From assembly GCA_018894495.1 (NCBI GenBank), contig JAHIOY010000049.1:1-8505 (forward strand): a DNA stretch of 8,505 nucleotides, read 5' to 3'. A program made the translations under genes and the position numbers. This document shows positions 4,928 through 8,505 of the stretch, in pieces (within the stretch, counting starts at the first letter, position 1; each line of letters begins with the position of its first letter). Source of the DNA: Patescibacteria group bacterium. Its GTDB lineage: Bacteria > Patescibacteriota > Minisyncoccia > Minisyncoccales > JAHIOY01. The notes beneath the pieces were generated by a model. The model saw only the letters and a program-made list of their open reading frames with translations, had not been told where the DNA came from and made no database searches.

Positions 4928-6583
4928 TTACTCGTAGTCCGGCGGTATCTCCAAATAATCAATAATATACTTTGCCAAGTCGCCAAAAATTGGCGCGGCT
5001 GAATATTCAGCGGTTCTGGTCTTTGGGTTGTCTAATTTGATTAAAATTAAAAATTTGGGCTCAAAAGCCGGGCCAAATCCAACAAATGATTGAATGGTCT
5101 TATCTGGCTCATAACCCCTTTTATTTTCATACGGAACTTGGGCGGTTCCGGTTTTGCCGGCAATATAGTAACCAGGAACCTTTGCCTTTTTTCCATAGCC
5201 GTTTTCAACTACGTTTACGAGCATTGCCGTTAATTGAGAAGCAGTTTTTTGAGAAATAATCGTTTCCTCTGGAATTGACTGAGGTCTAATCTCGGTCAGT
5301 TCCACGATATAGGGCTTCATAATCTTGCCGCGGTTGGCAATGGCAGAAAAAGCCCGAGCTAATTGGAGAGGAGTCATTTCAATTCCTTGTCCAAAAGCGG
5401 CAGTGGCGAAATTAATCTCTTTTCCTTTTTTTAGCCCGGGATTAACAGAAAAGGTCTCTCCTTCTAAGTCTATCCCTGTTGGTTCAAAAAATTTAAATAA
5501 TTCAATATATTTTAAAAACTTTTCATCGCCTATTTGCCTTTGGGCAAATACCGCTCCGGTATTGATTGATTTTTCCAGAACCTCGGTCATTGTTCTCTCG
5601 CCCCATTTTTTTTTATCAAAATTGTACAGAGTTCTGCTTTTAATCTGAACTTTGCCTTCGTCAATATAAGTTGTCTGGGGAGTAATCCTGCCTTCCTCCA
5701 AAGCCGCGGCCATCGTTATTGGCTTAAATGCTGAACCCGGCTCAAAGATTTTCTGAATGGCTGAATTTTGAAAAAGAGCAAACTTTTCTTCGTTAGCATA
5801 TTTCTGATATTGATTTGGGTCAAAATTCGGAAAATTAGCCAGAGTCAGAATTTTTCCCGAACTTGGCTCCATAACTATTATTTGGCCGCTTTCAATGTCA
5901 AAATTTTTTTTAGCTTCTTGTAGCAGCTCTTCGGCTCTAAATTGAATATTGTAGTCAATGGTGAGCCAGATATCCGCGCCTTTTGTCGCGCTTTGGTCCA
6001 AAGAAGAAGTCAAATAACCCCACGGCGTTCTGAGCTTTTCCTGCAGGTCTCCTCTGCCTTTTAAAATTTCATCGTAATAACCTTCAACGCCATACTGCCC
6101 CCTTTCGCCGCTTAAAAATCCGACTACTTGAGAAGCCATACTTGCTTGAGGATAATTTCTAAATAAACTGTCTCCCAGATAAACTCCTTTTAAATTTAAT
6201 TTTTTCAGCGAATTTATTTCCTCAACTGTCAACTTTGGTTTAAGTAATTCAAAATAATCATCTTTTTTAATTTTTTCCAAAATAGCGATTTCTGGAAAAT
6301 TTATTATTTCAGAGATTGCCCTTGCCATTTCTTCTTTGTTTTTAATTTCCTTTGGCGAAATGTATAAAAATTTTCCCTCTTCATTTGCGGCTAAAATCTG
6401 GCCCCCATTAAAAAAAATCCTTCCTCTCTCGCCGTTCACTTCTTTAATTGTTTTTTGCTGGCCATGAGCGATGGCCCGATAGTAATCCCCCCTTAAGACC
6501 TGAAGGTAAAAAAGCCGGCCGATTATTGCCAACCCGAAAAAAACAAACAAGAAAAAAATTAAATTGAGTCGCCAATTGCTCAT
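4928..6583 (-). CDS. ftsI: Peptidoglycan transpeptidase FtsI / class B penicillin-binding protein (551 aa)
   Basis: This is a D,D-transpeptidase that cross-links peptidoglycan stem peptides at the septum. A membrane helix spans about residues 8-28. Residues 45-200 form the class B dimerisation region, including RGRI (54-57). The transpeptidase domain begins near DIWLTIDYNIQ (204-214) and VMEPSSGKILTLA (237-249). All three catalytic motifs are present: SAFK (Ser284 nucleophile, Lys287), SIN (339-341) and KTGT (477-480). The protein ends soon after this domain, with no PASTA repeats, and 551 residues is normal to short for FtsI/PBP2x-type proteins. Its ATG overlaps the ftsL TGA by 4 bp (6583-6580), fixing the start. 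Position after mraZ-rsmH-ftsL supports FtsI over an elongation-specific PBP2. Confidence 0.95.
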   Translation of the reverse strand: MSNWRLNLIFFLFVFFGLAIIGRLFYLQVLRGDYYRAIAHGQQKTIKEVNGERGRIFFNGGQILAANEEGKFLYISPKEIKNKEEMARAISEIINFPEIAILEKIKKDDYFELLKPKLTVEEINSLKKLNLKGVYLGDSLFRNYPQASMASQVVGFLSGERGQYGVEGYYDEILKGRGDLQEKLRTPWGYLTSSLDQSATKGADIWLTIDYNIQFRAEELLQEAKKNFDIESGQIIVMEPSSGKILTLANFPNFDPNQYQKYANEEKFALFQNSAIQKIFEPGSAFKPITMAAALEEGRITPQTTYIDEGKVQIKSRTLYNFDKKKWGERTMTEVLEKSINTGAVFAQRQIGDEKFLKYIELFKFFEPTGIDLEGETFSVNPGLKKGKEINFATAAFGQGIEMTPLQLARAFSAIANRGKIMKPYIVELTEIRPQSIPEETIISQKTASQLTAMLVNVVENGYGKKAKVPGYYIAGKTGTAQVPYENKRGYEPDKTIQSFVGFGPAFEPKFLILIKLDNPKTRTAEYSAAPIFGDLAKYIIDYLEIPPDYE

Positions 6584-6915
6584 TTTGTCGCAACCACGCC
6601 TTCTGGAATCTTAATATAGTCAATTTTTCCCGTCTCGTCAAAGTTTAACTTCTCCACCAATAACCCGAGATTAGCCATGGAATTTAATTGAGAAAATTTA
6701 ATTTCTAAAAGTTTATTTTCCTCTGAGAGTTTTCTTAATTCTTTATCATAATTTTTAACAAGCTCCATTCCCTTAGTTATTTCATTAAGCTGAAAAATAT
6801 AAAAACCTAAAAGAGCGAATATTAAAAACAAGCTCAATCTCCAAAAATGATTTATTTTCTGAGCCGATTGATTTATATTGAAAGTTCTGCGCACCCCATT
6901 AGAAATTCTAAACAT
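6580..6915 (-). CDS. ftsL: FtsL-like septum protein (111 aa)
   Basis: The protein has the FtsL layout: a short basic cytoplasmic N-terminus, one membrane helix at about residues 25-43 (FWRLSLFLIFALLGFYIF) and an extracytoplasmic coiled coil at about 50-88 (DKELRKLSEENKLLEIKF). It ends IPEGVVATK. FtsL sequences diverge strongly, so the call rests on topology, length and its place between rsmH and ftsI. In the divisome it pairs with FtsB/DivIC and activates the FtsWI synthase. Residues 4-8 (ISNGV) are encoded by one copy of a 13-bp repeat with two more copies upstream. The ATG at 6915 is the first in frame; there is no Shine-Dalgarno. The stop overlaps the ftsI start by 4 bp. Confidence 0.85.
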   Translation of the reverse strand: MFRISNGVRRTFNINQSAQKINHFWRLSLFLIFALLGFYIFQLNEITKGMELVKNYDKELRKLSEENKLLEIKFSQLNSMANLGLLVEKLNFDETGKIDYIKIPEGVVATK

Positions 6916-6971
6916 ATTTTTTATGATTTTTCCCCATTAGAAATATTAGTTTTTGTAAATTTCTAACGGGG
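6894..6971. repeat. Three copies of a 13-bp repeat around the ftsL start
   Basis: CCCCATTAGAAAT occurs at 6894-6906 (inside ftsL) and 6932-6944, and its inverse ATTTCTAACGGGG at 6959-6971 with one difference that can pair as G-U in the minus-strand RNA. The two outer-facing copies form a 13-bp stem with a 14-nt loop. Pairing of 6959-6971 with the ftsL-internal copy instead would enclose the ftsL start codon (6915-6913). No U-tract follows. Confidence 0.85.
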
Positions 6972-6980
6972 TAAATAATT

Positions 6981-7967
6981 TTATTGTTTTACCGCTGCCC
7001 GCAATTTTGCGGAGCGGGAACGGGGATTAATTTTTGTTTCTTCTTTTGAAGGCAAAAGCGGTTTTTTTGTTAAAATTTTACATGCGAATGGCGAATATTT
7101 ATGAAAAAAATGCTTCACAATTCTGTCTTCCAAGGAATGAAATGAAATCGCCACTAATCTTCCTCCGGGTTTCAGGAGCTCTAATGCTTGAGGCAGCGCT
7201 TTCTTTAAATTATTCAACTCGTCATTAACTGCAATTCTTAACGCCTGAAATGTTTTGGCGGCAAAATGTCTTTTCTTTTTTTGCTCCCAGACAGGCACTG
7301 CCCTTTTGATAACTTCCACCAGTTGAAACGTTGTTTTAATCGTTTTTACTTTTCTTTCTTCGCTAATTTTTTTAGCAATTCTTTTGGCAAATCTTTCTTC
7401 GCCATATTCCATTAAAATTTTTTCAATATCTTTTTCTGCCCAATTATTAACAATTTCCTCCGCCGTTTTTTGAGGGTTTTTGGGGGACTGTCCCTCTCCT
7501 GTCCCTCTCCTGTCCCTCTCCAGTCCCTGATAGCGCATGTCTAAACGCTCGTTTCTTTGAAAGCTGAATCCCCGACCCGATTTCTCTAAATGCCAGCTTG
7601 ACATTCCTAAGTCAAACAAAATCCCTGAAACCTTCCCAAATTTTTCTCTCTCAACAATCCTTTTTAAATTCGCATACGAGTCATTTGCCAAAACCAACCT
7701 ATTTGAAAATTGAAAATTGTCCCGATGGCTTTGCCATCGAGGATCCTCGATGAAATCGGGAAAAATTGAAAATTCCGCCATCCGGGATTTCAATTTTTTA
7801 TAAAGTTCTGGGTCTATCTCAATCCCAAGAACTTTCCCATCGGGTTTATTTCTCTCAAGGATGGCGGCCGTATGCCCTGCTTCGCCGATTGTGCAATCAA
7901 TAAAATTTTCATTCGGTTTTGGCTCCAAAAACTGGATAACTTCTTTTTGAAGAACAGGTATATGCAT
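6981..7967 (-). CDS. rsmH: 16S rRNA (cytosine-1402-N4)-methyltransferase RsmH (328 aa)
   Basis: RsmH uses S-adenosylmethionine to N4-methylate C1402 of 16S rRNA at the ribosomal P site. The start MHIPVLQKEV is canonical. Visible motifs include the SAM loop DCTIGEAGHT (24-33), GILFDLGMSSWHLE (115-128), RGFSF (132-136), LDMR (142-145), YGEERFAKRIA (188-198), TFQALRIAVNDEL (239-251), ISFHSLEDRIVK (274-285) and NPRSRSAKLRAA (314-325). The length slightly exceeds the usual 300-315. This is explained by two insertions that typical RsmH lacks: about residues 67-87 (with IEDPRWQSHRD) and about 147-167 (with ERDRRGTGEGQSPK). Each coincides with a palindrome or tandem repeat in the DNA. They sit between conserved motifs, so activity is probably kept. 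It is second in the dcw cluster, 105 bp after mraZ and 65 bp before ftsL. Confidence 0.96.
   Translation of the reverse strand: MHIPVLQKEVIQFLEPKPNENFIDCTIGEAGHTAAILERNKPDGKVLGIEIDPELYKKLKSRMAEFSIFPDFIEDPRWQSHRDNFQFSNRLVLANDSYANLKRIVEREKFGKVSGILFDLGMSSWHLEKSGRGFSFQRNERLDMRYQGLERDRRGTGEGQSPKNPQKTAEEIVNNWAEKDIEKILMEYGEERFAKRIAKKISEERKVKTIKTTFQLVEVIKRAVPVWEQKKKRHFAAKTFQALRIAVNDELNNLKKALPQALELLKPGGRLVAISFHSLEDRIVKHFFHKYSPFACKILTKKPLLPSKEETKINPRSRSAKLRAAVKQ
7484..7528. repeat. 11-bp tandem repeat inside rsmH
   Basis: CTGTCCCTCTC occurs three times exactly (7488-7498, 7499-7509, 7510-7520), followed by a partial fourth copy. The array is bounded by GGGACT (7484-7489) and AGTCCC (7522-7527), and begins with the palindrome GGGACTGTCCC. 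The unit is not a multiple of 3, so gain or loss of one copy would shift the rsmH frame. It encodes the extra residues around ERDRRGTGEGQ. Confidence 0.9.
7708..7774. repeat. Compound palindromic element inside rsmH
   Basis: TCCCGAT (7720-7726) pairs with ATCGGGA (7755-7761) around two nested palindromes: CGATGGC/GCCATCG with a TTT loop (7723-7739) and the perfect 16-bp palindrome ATCGAGGATCCTCGAT (7736-7751). The 11-bp direct repeat AATTGAAAATT flanks it at 7708-7718 and 7764-7774. The element is read in frame as part of rsmH and corresponds to an insertion absent from typical RsmH proteins. Confidence 0.9.
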
Positions 7968-8072
7968 TCGCTTTGCTCAAATTAAAAATTTAAAAAGTAA
8001 AAAATTTTCAATTTTAAGTTTTTCCTTACCGTTTTTCATTTTTATTTTTTAGTTTTTAATTTAGCGGAGCGA
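7968..8072. other. AT-rich mraZ/rsmH spacer
   Basis: This 105-bp gap is mostly A and T, with runs such as AAATTAAAAATTTAAAAAG. It contains AATTTTCAATT, the inverse of the AATTGAAAATT repeat that flanks the palindrome in rsmH. A 20-codon frame (8039-7977) exists but looks like a by-product of the repeat. I see no promoter or terminator that I would defend. Confidence 0.5.
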
Positions 8073-8102
8073 TTATACTCCAAGTTCCTTCAATCGCTCC
8101 GC
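8064..8102. repeat. 11-bp inverted repeat spanning the mraZ stop codon
   Basis: GCGGAGCGATT (8064-8074) and AATCGCTCCGC (8092-8102) pair perfectly around a 17-nt loop containing the last mraZ codons. In the minus-strand RNA the stem is GC-rich but is followed by an A-rich sequence, not a U-tract. An RNA-processing or stabilising stem is more likely than an intrinsic terminator. Confidence 0.8.
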
Positions 8103-8504
8103 GATGTCCCCTACTTCTGTTTCTGTTTTCTTTTTATATCCCTGCCATTTCTCTTCGTCCCAAACTTCAATTCTATTGGATAAACCCAAAATTGAAACGT
8201 TTTTTTTCAAAGAAGCATAATTTTTTAAATAATCTGGAACCAAAATTCTTCCTAATTTATCCAACTCAACGTCAACCGCGCCCGATAGCATAATTCTGAC
8301 AAATACCCGGCTATCCGAACGGCTGCTTGGCAAGCTCTCCAATTTTTTGGCTAATTTTTTCCACTCCGGCAAAGGATAAATTACCAAACAATTATCAATG
8401 CCTCGGGTAACTACCGCTTTAACTCCTAATTCCTTTCTGAATTTAGCCGGAATAGCCAATCGCTTTTTTTCATCTATTAAGTATGTGTATTCACCGATAA
8501 ACAT
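8073..8504 (-). CDS. mraZ: Transcriptional regulator MraZ (143 aa)
   Basis: MraZ is a DNA-binding protein of the SpoVT/AbrB fold that usually opens, and in several bacteria represses, the dcw cluster. Both half-domains are visible: DEKKRLAIPAKFR at residues 11-23 and DKLGRILVP at 82-90, each the signature loop of an AbrB-like swapped hairpin. The length of 143 is normal for the family. The N-terminus MFIGEYTYLIDEKKR is canonical, so the gene is complete, but only one base precedes the ATG in this window. Any MraZ operator repeats or cluster promoter lie outside it. The stop codon sits in one arm of an 11-bp inverted repeat. It is the first visible gene of the cluster, with rsmH following after 105 bp. 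Confidence 0.96.
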   Translation of the reverse strand: MFIGEYTYLIDEKKRLAIPAKFRKELGVKAVVTRGIDNCLVIYPLPEWKKLAKKLESLPSSRSDSRVFVRIMLSGAVDVELDKLGRILVPDYLKNYASLKKNVSILGLSNRIEVWDEEKWQGYKKKTETEVGDIAERLKELGV

Positions 8505-8505
8505 A

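Noticed and set aside
687..6583. UGA recoded as glycine
   Set aside because: TGA ends ftsL, the 128-residue gene and the 150-residue gene exactly at ATGA overlaps with well-supported downstream starts, so it is used as a stop.
6932..6971. Intrinsic terminator between rsmH and ftsL
   Set aside because: There is no U-tract on the transcribed side, and termination here would cut ftsL and ftsI from their operon.
7708..7774. AATTGAAAATT flanks as an exact target-site duplication
   Set aside because: The copies are 56 bp apart, so simple removal would shift the rsmH frame. The same word also occurs in the mraZ/rsmH spacer, so it is a repeat in its own right.
7977..8039. 20-codon frame in the mraZ/rsmH gap
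   Set aside because: Its low-complexity Lys/Ile/Phe/Leu composition matches the AT-rich repeat, and there is no ribosome site or other support.
8064..8102. Intrinsic terminator after mraZ
   Set aside because: The stem is good, but the following minus-strand sequence is A-rich, not U-rich, and rsmH continues the cluster.

Overview
The window looks like a chromosome segment from a Candidate Phyla Radiation (Patescibacteria, probably Parcubacteria-like) bacterium. This placement comes from recognising protein families and layout, not from a database search. The signs are an AT-rich genome, almost no Shine-Dalgarno sequences, ATGA start/stop overlaps, a short division/cell-wall cluster, a roughly 800-residue membrane-anchored VirD4/TraG-like ATPase, small heptad-repeat proteins of a kind common in these genomes, and many short palindromic or ATTCGTA-like repeats. 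TGA works as a normal stop in three genes (ftsL, the 128-residue gene and the 150-residue gene), so the UGA-glycine code of Gracilibacteria/SR1 does not apply.

Every credible gene is on the minus strand, so the window reads from right to left. At 8504-4928 lies the start of a dcw cluster: mraZ, rsmH, ftsL, ftsI. MraZ is a DNA-binding regulator, RsmH methylates 16S rRNA, and FtsL and FtsI are membrane proteins of septal peptidoglycan synthesis. Immediately downstream, 4834-4259 encodes a 191-residue piece of a MurF-like Mur ligase that lacks a recognisable ATP-binding loop and the C-terminal domain. The usual followers (mraY, murD, ftsW, murG and so on) are absent here.

A good promoter (TTGGCA, 17 bp, TATAAT with an extended TG) at 4207-4179 starts a second unit. 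It contains a 128-residue charged helical protein overlapping by 4 bp an 821-residue membrane-anchored AAA-type DNA-translocase-like ATPase. A third unit follows another probable promoter (1250-1222) and a leader made of two identical 34-bp hairpin units. It holds two short heptad-repeat proteins overlapping by 4 bp and then a very Lys/Glu-rich helical protein that runs off the left edge (398 to beyond 1).

The most unusual material lies in the repeats. RsmH carries two in-frame insertions relative to the family, each coinciding with a repeat or palindrome at DNA level. The MurF-like gene carries a third probable one. A repeat copy also contributes the first residues of FtsL. A near-complete 86-bp inverted repeat fills the ftsI/mur-like gap. 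Related TTCGT-rich sequences precede the start codons of three genes. No RNA genes, CRISPR arrays, insertion sequences or convincing intrinsic terminators were seen.
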